A DNA stretch of 5,275 bases from Cytophagales bacterium. GTDB lineage: Bacteria; Bacteroidota; Bacteroidia; Cytophagales; JAAEPT01. The stretch is from assembly GCA_011524675.1 (NCBI GenBank), contig WTJX01000680.1, forward strand, positions 1-5,275, in the 5' to 3' direction. A program made the position numbers and the translations under genes. The notes under the pieces were generated by a model, which saw only the letters and a list, made by a program, of their open reading frames with translations, did no database searches and was not told the origin of the DNA. Position 1 is the first letter of the stretch; every line of letters starts with the position of its first letter. Shown in pieces: positions 1-5,275 of the stretch.

Positions 1-1397
1 TGAAAGTCTATAGACTCTTTAGGGTTGAAGAGCATACGTTTTTTAGGCTCTACTTTGAGTAGAAAATATTTCAATGCACCTAAAGCCAAGACTAAATAAA
101 GCTTTTCAGCTTCTTCACTGCTAAGCTCATCTATCTTTCCAAGTTCTTCTGTACGTGCTTTGGCAGTATCTACCATTTGTTGTAGTAGGTCATCAGCATC
201 AACTACCGTACCTTCACGAGATTTCATTTTACCAGATGGCAGATCGACCATCCCATACGACATATGATAAATCCCATCGGCATAAGGTTTTTCTAACTTT
301 TTGAGAATCTCTTGCAATACTTTGAAGTGATAGTCCTGTTCGTCTCCTACTACATAGATAGATTTATCTATGTGGTAATTTTCGTATTTGAGATCCGCTG
401 TCCCCATGTCTTGGGTGATATATACAGATGTACCATCTCCACGGAGGACTAACTTATCATCTAACTTTTTGTCTTTAAGATCACACCAAACGGACTGGTC
501 TTCTTTCTTGTAGAATACTTTTTTTTCAAGCCCTTCATTTACGAGGTCTTTACCAAGTAAGTAAGTATTAGACTCGTAGTAGTATTGATCGAAGCTTATT
601 CCCGTGCGCTCATAGGTTTGGTTGAAGCCCTCATACACCCAGTTGTTCATTTGTTTCCATAAAGCCACTACCTCTTCATCCCCAGCTTCCCATTGTTTGA
701 GCATCTCTTGTGCTTTGAGTAGGAGAGGAGCTTTCTTTTTTGCTTCTTCTTCTGGCATACCTTCAGCAACAAGCTGTTTGATCTCTTCTTTATATTCTTG
801 GTCAAACTTTACATAATACTTTCCTACAAAGTGATCTCCTTTGGTTTGGCTAGACTCAGGAGTCTCTTGCTTTCCAAATTCTTGGTAAGCGATCATAGAT
901 TTACAGATGTGTATGCCTCGATCATTGACCAAGTTGGCTTTGGTTACTTGATAGCCGTAGGCAGATAGTATATTTGAGAGGGAAGCCCCTAAGAAGTTGT
1001 TTCGCAAATGCCCTAGGTGAAGGGGTTTGTTGGTATTTGGCGAGGAAAACTCTACCATTACTTTGAGCTCCTTTTGAGTATGAAGAGGGCTATTTTTATT
1101 AAGCTCTTGTTCAAATACCGATAGCCAATAGGTAGTAGAAAGTTCTATATTTAAGAAGCCTTGAACCACATTGAAGTTTGCAACTTCATCGAGAGAAGTG
1201 CTCAGATACTCGCCTAGCTGTTGTGCTATTTTGGGCGGTGCTTGTTTGATCTGCTTGACGAAAGGAAAGGTTACAAAAGTATATGTACCCGCAAACTCTT
1301 TTTTGGTAGCTTGTAGGATGATTTTGTCTGTCTCTGCTTCAATGGAAAATAGGGCGGAGAGTCCTTGCTTTAGTGTTTGTATGATTTTTTGTTCCAT
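1..1397 (-). CDS. argS: Arginyl-tRNA synthetase (class I), 3' end outside the window
   Basis: This cytoplasmic enzyme charges tRNA-Arg with L-arginine using ATP. I translated the minus strand from the ATG at 1397-1395; the frame stays open for 465 codons to the left edge. Residues 1 to about 90 match the ArgS-specific N-terminal domain. The class I signature follows: VEFSSPNTNKPLHLGHLRNN at 115-134, with the HIGH-type motif HLGH at 127-130. The second signature is KMKSR at 390-394, followed by EGTVVDADDL, a form I know from Bacteroidota ArgS. The last visible stretch, KKRMLFNPKESIDF, is the conserved piece just before the C-terminal DALR anticodon-binding domain. The family is usually about 590 residues, so roughly 130 residues lie beyond the window. 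No Shine-Dalgarno sequence precedes the start, as is common in this phylum. No frameshift or internal stop was found. The gene is divergent from the arginine decarboxylase gene. Confidence 0.97.
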   Translation of the reverse strand, partial: MEQKIIQTLKQGLSALFSIEAETDKIILQATKKEFAGTYTFVTFPFVKQIKQAPPKIAQQLGEYLSTSLDEVANFNVVQGFLNIELSTTYWLSVFEQELNKNSPLHTQKELKVMVEFSSPNTNKPLHLGHLRNNFLGASLSNILSAYGYQVTKANLVNDRGIHICKSMIAYQEFGKQETPESSQTKGDHFVGKYYVKFDQEYKEEIKQLVAEGMPEEEAKKKAPLLLKAQEMLKQWEAGDEEVVALWKQMNNWVYEGFNQTYERTGISFDQYYYESNTYLLGKDLVNEGLEKKVFYKKEDQSVWCDLKDKKLDDKLVLRGDGTSVYITQDMGTADLKYENYHIDKSIYVVGDEQDYHFKVLQEILKKLEKPYADGIYHMSYGMVDLPSGKMKSREGTVVDADDLLQQMVDTAKARTEELGKIDELSSEEAEKLYLVLALGALKYFLLKVEPKKRMLFNPKESIDF

Positions 1398-1679
1398 TAT
1401 ACTTTTGGTAAGGGACAGTGCTGTATTAGCTCAGGATTAGATGCTTACTAGCATCTTAGAAAACTAACTTACAGGGAACGCCCAAATGATTATTTATCTA
1501 ATTTTAAAAATTTAGCTTGCAAAGATCATTATTTTGGTGGATAATTGCAGTTTTCATCCTAATTATTTTTTGTATTCGGGTTTACATTTTCTAACGCCTT
1601 CAAGCTTTGTATTAAAGAGTGGATAAGTGAAAGCGTGTTACTTTCTTGAAGCGTACTTTTATGTTTTTAATGCTTGTTA
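1398..1679. promoter_or_regulatory. Divergent argS / arginine decarboxylase intergenic region
   Basis: This 282-bp spacer lies between two outward-facing genes, so promoters for both must sit here or inside the genes. Neither side shows a perfect Bacteroidota sigma-A promoter (TTG, 17-23 bp, TAnnTTTG). Toward the decarboxylase, TTG at 1545-1547 stands 16 bp from TATTTTTTG at 1564-1572, which is one T too long for the -7 consensus. I saw no riboswitch-like fold, T-box or long inverted repeat, although I could not run a covariance search. The extent is certain; the individual sites are guesses. Confidence 0.6.
1459..1486 (-). promoter_or_regulatory. Weak candidate promoter for argS
   Basis: On the minus strand, TTTG (1486-1483) is followed after 16 bp by TAGTTTTC (1466-1459). 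This matches the Bacteroidota -7 element TAnnTTTG at all fixed positions but the last G. The spacer is slightly shorter than the usual range. It would place transcription start about 55 bases upstream of the argS ATG. In A+T-rich DNA such matches arise often by chance. Confidence 0.22.
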
Positions 1680-3071
1680 ATGGAAAATTATAGTGACTTG
1701 ATTCAGCAAACGTTTAACGTTCCAAATGCTGATTTTGATGTAAAAGACCAACAGCTTTGGTTTCATGGCATCCCTCTTATGGATCTCATAGCGCGTTTTG
1801 AAACTCCGCTTAAGTTTACCTTTATTCCCAATATAGGTCATAAAATAGAAACGGCAAATCGTCTCTTTCAGAAGGCGATAGCTACACATAACTATCAAGG
1901 AAAGCATATTTATAGTTATTGCACCAAATCATCTCATTATCGTTTTGTACTCGATGAAGTGTTGGCACATGGTTCGCATATAGAAACATCTTCTGCCTTC
2001 GATATGGCTATAGTAAAGCGATTGTATCAAGAAAACAAGATAGATAAGGATGTTTATGTGCTATGCAATGGCTTTAAACGACCCTTATATCTAGAGTATA
2101 TTGCTGCTGCCATCAATCAAGGCTTTCATCATTGTATTCCCATTTTGGACAATATGAGGGAAGTGGACTTTTATACTAGTCATATAGAACGAGATTTTTT
2201 ACTCGGCATAAGAGTAGCTACCGAAGAAGAACCCAATTTTGACTTTTATACTTCTCGTTTGGGTATTCGCTACAAAGACGTAGTACCCTTTTATCAAGAA
2301 AAATTGGCTGCTAACCCTACTATACGCTTGAAAATATTACACTTCTTTATCAACACCGGAATACGTGATACAGCCTATTATTGGAATGAGCTAAACAAGT
2401 TTGTCTATAAATACTGTGAGTTGAGGAAGGTATGTGATACGCTAGATAGCATAGACATAGGCGGGGGACTACCAATCAAAACGTCCCTCTCGTTTGAATA
2501 TGATTATGAATACATGATTGGTGAGATAGTGCGCAATATCAAACAGATATGTGATGAGGAAGGAGTACCTGTCCCTAATATTTTTACAGAGTTTGGGGCG
2601 TTCACGGTAGGGGAGAGCACCGCAACCATTTATTCTATCTTAGACCAAAAACTGCAAAACGATAAGGAGTTGTGGTATATGATAGATGGTTCTTTCATTA
2701 CCCATCTGCCCGATACATGGGGCATCAATCAACGTTTTATCTTATTGCCTATCAATCAGTGGGACAAGCCATATCATAAGGTCAACTTAGGAGGCTTGAC
2801 ATGTGATAGTCAAGACTATTACAATTCTGATACCCATAGCGCAAAAATATTTTTACCAAAAATAGAAAAAGGAGAGCCTTTGTACCTAGGTTTTTTCAAT
2901 ACAGGTGCTTACCAAGATGCCCTAGGTGGTGTGGGAGGTATCCAACATTGTCTCATTCCTTCACCTAAGCATATTTTGATAGATCAAGATGATGAAGGAA
3001 AACTGTCTTATAGCTTGTTTGCTGAAGAGCAGAAAGAGGATAGTATGCTAAAGACATTAGGATATGTATAG
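1680..3071 (+). CDS. speA: Arginine decarboxylase, PLP-dependent, fold type III (SpeA type)
   Basis: The predicted cytoplasmic enzyme converts L-arginine to agmatine and CO2, the first step of the agmatine route to putrescine and longer polyamines. The 463-residue product has the alanine-racemase-like PLP barrel followed by a beta domain. Visible elements in order: the PLP-lysine motif YCTKSSHY with Lys83; HIETSSAFD at 100-108; LHFFINTG with His221, corresponding to the family HxHxGS region; the glycine-rich phosphate loop DIGGGLP at 259-265; TEFGAFTVGES at 303-313, the EPGR-equivalent segment; and LTCDSQD at 373-379, the Cys-Asp active-site motif supplied across the dimer. The conserved GAYQ is at 409-412. 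The length fits the short Bacteroidota form rather than the roughly 650-residue enterobacterial SpeA. I chose ATG 1680; the frame also extends to a TTG at 1674, giving only two more residues. Other family members (LysA, carboxynorspermidine decarboxylase) are shorter and fit the motifs less well. Substrate is inferred from family resemblance. No agmatinase or agmatine deiminase gene is adjacent. Confidence 0.9.
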   Translation: MENYSDLIQQTFNVPNADFDVKDQQLWFHGIPLMDLIARFETPLKFTFIPNIGHKIETANRLFQKAIATHNYQGKHIYSYCTKSSHYRFVLDEVLAHGSHIETSSAFDMAIVKRLYQENKIDKDVYVLCNGFKRPLYLEYIAAAINQGFHHCIPILDNMREVDFYTSHIERDFLLGIRVATEEEPNFDFYTSRLGIRYKDVVPFYQEKLAANPTIRLKILHFFINTGIRDTAYYWNELNKFVYKYCELRKVCDTLDSIDIGGGLPIKTSLSFEYDYEYMIGEIVRNIKQICDEEGVPVPNIFTEFGAFTVGESTATIYSILDQKLQNDKELWYMIDGSFITHLPDTWGINQRFILLPINQWDKPYHKVNLGGLTCDSQDYYNSDTHSAKIFLPKIEKGEPLYLGFFNTGAYQDALGGVGGIQHCLIPSPKHILIDQDDEGKLSYSLFAEEQKEDSMLKTLGYV

Positions 3072-3253
3072 TTGTTAGTAACAAGTCCATTGTCTATTGT
3101 CAATAGTCCATAAGTTTTTGATTATTTCTACTTTACGAAGTTGATACTAAAGGTCGTTTTTTATGTCTTAGGTATAGAAGCCATATACTTCCCCGAGGTA
3201 CTGCATGAATACCCTTGTTTACTCAACAAATACAAAAAAGGTAGATCAGTACT
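3070..3253 (+). repeat. Degenerate intergenic repeat, copy A
   Basis: This is homologous to the element at 5115-5248. The core, 3121-3190, aligns without gaps to 5141-5210 with 58 of 70 identical bases, including the shared segment CTACTTTACGAAGTT. The 3' end, 3233-3253 (CAAAAAAG plus flank), matches 17 of 21 bases of 5228-5248. The 5' end, 3070-3086, matches 14 of 17 bases of 5115-5131. Between core and 3' end copy A has 42 bases where copy B has 17, so its hairpin has been disrupted. It begins within the speA stop codon and could shape the 3' end of that transcript. I see no coding potential. Confidence 0.8.
3072..3084. repeat. Small inverted repeat just after the speA stop
   Basis: TTGTT and AACAA flank the three bases AGT, directly after the stop codon. 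The stem is only 5 bp and A/T-rich, and no T-tract follows, so it is not a convincing intrinsic terminator. A second 5-bp stem (CTATT / AATAG, 3094-3106) lies just downstream and is followed by a short T-run at 3115-3119; together they might mark the end of the speA transcript. Confidence 0.3.
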
Positions 3254-3345
3254 TTTTTTATTCAAAAAAATATATAATATTGTAAATATAACAATTAATA
3301 AAAGTGTTATACCAACATTCAACATTTTTTAAATTAGTATATCGT
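3254..3345 (+). promoter_or_regulatory. A+T-rich leader upstream of the glycosidase gene
   Basis: This stretch is strongly A+T-rich and precedes the glycosidase start, so it is the likeliest place for that gene's promoter. TAATATTG at 3275-3282 matches the Bacteroidota -7 element TAnnTTTG at five of its six fixed positions, but no TTG lies at the expected upstream distance. The bases just before the ATG are A/T-rich without a Shine-Dalgarno sequence. A promoter here is an inference from position and composition. Confidence 0.25.
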
Positions 3346-4794
3346 ATGAATCAAATCAAATTTTTTTTATTAGCCTCATTCTTCAGTTTTTTTTCTTTTA
3401 ATATAAGTTTAGCTCAAAGTATAAACCCTATTTTGAAACTCGACGATCCTAATTTTTTGTATGCAGCAGACCCTGCCGCAGAAGTCTTTAATGGGAAGGT
3501 GTATGTGTATTGTTCGCATGACCAGCCAGATGCAAAGGACTATAGTAGTATGCAGGATTATTTAGTATTAGAATCATCCGATCTTAAAACTTGGAAGAAT
3601 CATGGAGTAGTGATAAAGCCTAGAGAATACTCATGGGCACAAGGTCAAATGAATGCACCAGACGTAGCCTACAAAAATGGATGGTATTATCTCTATTTTC
3701 CCTATGACAAAACATATATAGGAGTATCAAAAAGTAAATCTCCTACAGGGCCGTGGGAAGAAGCCGTAAAAGATAAGATAACGACCATCTTTGACCCTAC
3801 AGTATTCATTGACGATGATGGTCAAGCTTATATCTATGGTAGTGATAACAAAGTGGAAATGGGAGATAAGGGAAAACAAATGTGGGGAGCTAAGCTCAAA
3901 GATAACATGATAGAACTGGACGGTCCTTGGTTTCAGATAGCACCTACAACAGATAAAATTTCCGAAGCAGTAACCATATTCAAGCGTAATGGTGTTTATT
4001 ATTGGATGGCTAGGGCTGGAAATAAAACGGCCTATTGGATGGCAGATACACCTATACCATCGCCCGACTACCCTGTGCAACCTAAGAAAAAAGTACATAC
4101 AAACAAAGAAGGTTATGCTTCGCTAAAAGGCTTTATGACCTTAGGACAAGGTGATGCTCCTTCACATATGTCTGCCATAGAATTTAAGAATCAATGGTAT
4201 TATTTTTATCATAGAGGGAAAATGGTCAATGAAGGTTCATACAATAGAAGATCAGCTTGCTTTGATCCTTTATATTTTAATGAAGACGGTACCATCAAAA
4301 CGGTCAAGTTTAGCTTAGAAAAGACAAATAAAAGCGAATATGGTAAAGGAACAGTTCACCTTGAAGCCGAAAACTTTAGTGATTCATACAATACTGTCAG
4401 AGAAATAAATTTAGATATTGATGCAGGTGAGAGCTTAGCGATGATAGACGAAAAAAGCTATGTGGTATGTAAAAACATAGATTTTGGTAGTAATACTCAA
4501 AACAAAGCGATTCCATTTTTTATAAGAGCTATCCCTAGCAGGAAGGCGAAAGGTGGTACACTAGAAGTAAGACTTGACAGTAAATCAAGCAAAGCAATCG
4601 CATCTATTCCTCTAAAGGCAAATGGTCAATATATGAGCATGGAAACTACCTTGCCTAATGTAAAAGGGAAGCATACACTTTATTTGAGTTGTAACTTGGA
4701 TAATATAGCTTCTCAACAAAAAAGTTTAGGAAAAAGAGCAAAAAAAGGTAACCTAATGACAATCAATTGGCTAGAATATAGCCCTCAAAACTAG
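3346..4794 (+). CDS. Exported family-43 glycoside hydrolase with C-terminal CBM6-like module
   Basis: The predicted enzyme hydrolyses plant-type or algal polysaccharide side chains outside the cytoplasm; GH43 members are mostly arabinofuranosidases, xylosidases or arabinanases. The 482-residue product starts with a signal peptide (1-23, hydrophobic core FFLLASFFSFFSF, probable cut SLA|Q). There is no lipobox cysteine, so it should be soluble. Residues about 28-325 form the five-bladed propeller. The GH43 acidic triad is visible: Asp42 in AADPAAEVF (base), Asp150 in FDPTVFIDDDG, and Glu207 in ISEAVTIF (acid). Supporting motifs are NAPDVAYKNGWYYLYFP at 103-119 and SHMSAIEF with FYHR at 273-290. 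Residues about 337-476 resemble CBM6: HLEAENF at 338-344, IDFG at 378-381, LEVRLDS at 406-412, and a final INWLEYS. No type IX secretion sorting domain follows. I chose ATG 3346 because the signal peptide begins there; the frame extends to a GTG at 3304, but the 14 extra residues would bury the signal. Family is secure; the exact sugar is not determinable. Confidence 0.88.
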   Translation: MNQIKFFLLASFFSFFSFNISLAQSINPILKLDDPNFLYAADPAAEVFNGKVYVYCSHDQPDAKDYSSMQDYLVLESSDLKTWKNHGVVIKPREYSWAQGQMNAPDVAYKNGWYYLYFPYDKTYIGVSKSKSPTGPWEEAVKDKITTIFDPTVFIDDDGQAYIYGSDNKVEMGDKGKQMWGAKLKDNMIELDGPWFQIAPTTDKISEAVTIFKRNGVYYWMARAGNKTAYWMADTPIPSPDYPVQPKKKVHTNKEGYASLKGFMTLGQGDAPSHMSAIEFKNQWYYFYHRGKMVNEGSYNRRSACFDPLYFNEDGTIKTVKFSLEKTNKSEYGKGTVHLEAENFSDSYNTVREINLDIDAGESLAMIDEKSYVVCKNIDFGSNTQNKAIPFFIRAIPSRKAKGGTLEVRLDSKSSKAIASIPLKANGQYMSMETTLPNVKGKHTLYLSCNLDNIASQQKSLGKRAKKGNLMTINWLEYSPQN

Positions 4795-5108
4795 GAGTGA
4801 GTTAGCTTATACCTTTCTTTTAGATGCTAAGACCATGTTTATGTTTTTTGTCTTATACTCTAAGTTAACAGATGAAAAACGTAAACATGCACTTCATGTC
4901 TTTACGTCTCTATGTCAATACGTCTATACGTCCTATTTTCTTAAAATGCAAAATAGTAAATCGTCCAATTGTAAATCAAAGCCCCCTTCATTTTTTATTT
5001 CTTACAATAAAGGCATAAACAATCAAGTCGTACCAACTCCTTCTTTAATCCTTCATCTTTAATCTCTAATCTTTTCCTCTTTCGTGGAATAAAATCTAGC
5101 TTGTTTGA
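4795..5108. other. Gene-free spacer downstream of the glycosidase
   Basis: I find no credible gene here on either strand. A short open frame at 4835-5062 gives a low-complexity translation with no recognisable domain, and it reads through repeated words. The stretch contains the 8-bp tandem repeat at 4895-4934, a direct repeat of GTAAATC (4956-4962 and 4971-4977), and repeats of TTTAATC (5044-5050 and 5058-5064). A weak TTAGC / GCTAA pairing (4802-4806 with 4826-4830), with T-rich DNA after it, could aid termination of the glycosidase transcript, but its 19-base loop makes that doubtful. The composition suggests decayed non-coding DNA. Confidence 0.6.
4895..4934 (+). repeat. Five-unit tandem repeat with 8-bp period
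   Basis: Five consecutive octamers run in exact register: CATGTCTT, TACGTCTC, TATGTCAA, TACGTCTA, TACGTCCT. The consensus is roughly TACGTCTN, with A-[C/T]-G-T-C kept in every unit. The array is short and non-coding. It could be a decayed microsatellite or a cluster of protein-binding sites; nothing here decides between them. Confidence 0.7.
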
Positions 5109-5126
5109 GTACTAAGTCGTTAGTAC
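5109..5126. repeat. Perfect 7-bp inverted repeat
   Basis: GTACTAA and TTAGTAC flank the tetranucleotide GTCG and could form a compact hairpin. An alternative pairing adds TTTG (5104-5107) with CAAA (5126-5129) across a small bulge. No T-tract follows, so it is not a standard intrinsic terminator. It overlaps the 5' end of repeat copy B and is followed by the tandem word GTACAAA. It could be an operator or part of the repeat element. Confidence 0.5.
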
Positions 5127-5248
5127 AAAGTACAAAGTTTATTACTTCTACTTTACGAAGTTAAAACTAAAGCCCGTTTTTTATGCGTTAGGGATAGAAG
5201 CGGCATCCTTTTTTGCCCCCTAAAGGGCAAAAAAGATATAGCAGGACT
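5115..5248 (+). repeat. Intergenic repeat, copy B, with intact terminal hairpin
   Basis: This is the better-preserved partner of the element at 3070-3253 and lies in the same orientation, downstream of the glycosidase gene. Its core at 5141-5210 is 83 percent identical to copy A (58 of 70, no gaps). Its 3' half folds into the hairpin described separately. The wording GGCATCC before the hairpin and GATATAGC after it resembles intergenic sequences that I recall recurring in many Bacteroidota genomes; this is memory, not a search result. No open frame of note crosses it. Confidence 0.8.
5208..5235. repeat. 11-bp hairpin with T-tract on the 5' arm
   Basis: Bases 5208-5218 (C, six T, GCCC) pair perfectly with 5225-5235 (GGGC, six A, G) around the six-base loop CCTAAA. 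In an intrinsic terminator the A-run lies in the 5' arm and the T-run in the 3' arm. Here the order is reversed on both strands, so neither transcript would end in a U-tract after the GC stem. It is therefore better read as the structured core of an intergenic repeat than as a Rho-independent terminator. Confidence 0.75.
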
Positions 5249-5275
5249 GAGTGTAAAAGAAACATACCTTAGTAT

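Noticed and set aside
622..816. Plus-strand open frame of 64 codons
   Set aside because: It lies wholly antisense to well-conserved argS coding sequence, and its Ser/Phe-rich translation resembles no family.
1171..1440. Plus-strand open frame of 89 codons
   Set aside because: It is antisense to the argS N-terminal region and runs past the argS start; the translation has no recognisable domain.
1661..1693. Ten-codon open frame (MFLMLVNGKL) overlapping the start of the arginine decarboxylase gene, a possible leader peptide
   Set aside because: No arginine codons, no ribosome-binding signal and no attenuator-like hairpins nearby; a frame this short is expected by chance.
1677..1907. Minus-strand open frame of 76 codons
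   Set aside because: It is antisense to the conserved N-terminal part of the arginine decarboxylase and has no family resemblance.
3141..3332. Plus-strand open frame of 63 codons between the decarboxylase and the glycosidase
   Set aside because: It reads through repeat copy A and the A+T-rich leader, and the equivalent frame is not conserved as protein in copy B.
3727..4098. Minus-strand open frame of 123 codons
   Set aside because: It is antisense to the GH43 catalytic domain, whose plus-strand translation carries the conserved motifs.
4895..4934. Possible CRISPR-like array
   Set aside because: The units are contiguous octamers with no spacers, far too short for a CRISPR repeat, and no cas gene is present.
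4835..5062. Plus-strand open frame of 75 codons
   Set aside because: Low-complexity translation across the 8-bp tandem repeat and other short repeats, with no domain; more likely non-coding.

Overview
The window looks like part of a Bacteroidota chromosome, probably Flavobacteriia or a close class. The base composition is A+T-rich. No gene start has a clear Shine-Dalgarno sequence. The arginyl-tRNA synthetase and the short (463-residue) arginine decarboxylase both read like Bacteroidota family members. The intergenic spacers are full of decayed short repeats of a kind I associate with that phylum. The class assignment is an inference from protein style, not from a search.

Layout. Positions 1-1397 (minus strand) hold the N-terminal three quarters of argS, which runs off the left edge. 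A 282-bp divergent spacer (1398-1679) separates it from a plus-strand arginine decarboxylase gene (1680-3071, speA type). A 274-bp spacer follows (3072-3345); its first two thirds are a degenerate intergenic repeat and its last third is very A+T-rich. Then comes a plus-strand gene for an exported family-43 glycoside hydrolase with a C-terminal CBM6-like module (3346-4794). The remaining 481 bp (4795-5275) have no convincing gene. They hold a five-unit 8-bp tandem repeat, an inverted repeat, and a second, better-preserved copy of the intergenic repeat ending in an 11-bp hairpin.

How the genes relate. argS (charging of tRNA-Arg) and speA (arginine to agmatine, the entry to polyamine synthesis) both use arginine and are transcribed away from one shared spacer, so joint control is possible but not shown. 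The glycosidase is separated from speA by a long repeat-bearing spacer and is best read as its own transcription unit. No SusC/SusD pair or other polysaccharide-utilisation gene is visible beside it. The least expected feature is the pair of homologous intergenic elements, one directly downstream of each plus-strand gene and in the same orientation. I see no phage, transposase, CRISPR, tRNA or rRNA in the window, and no clear novel multi-gene system.
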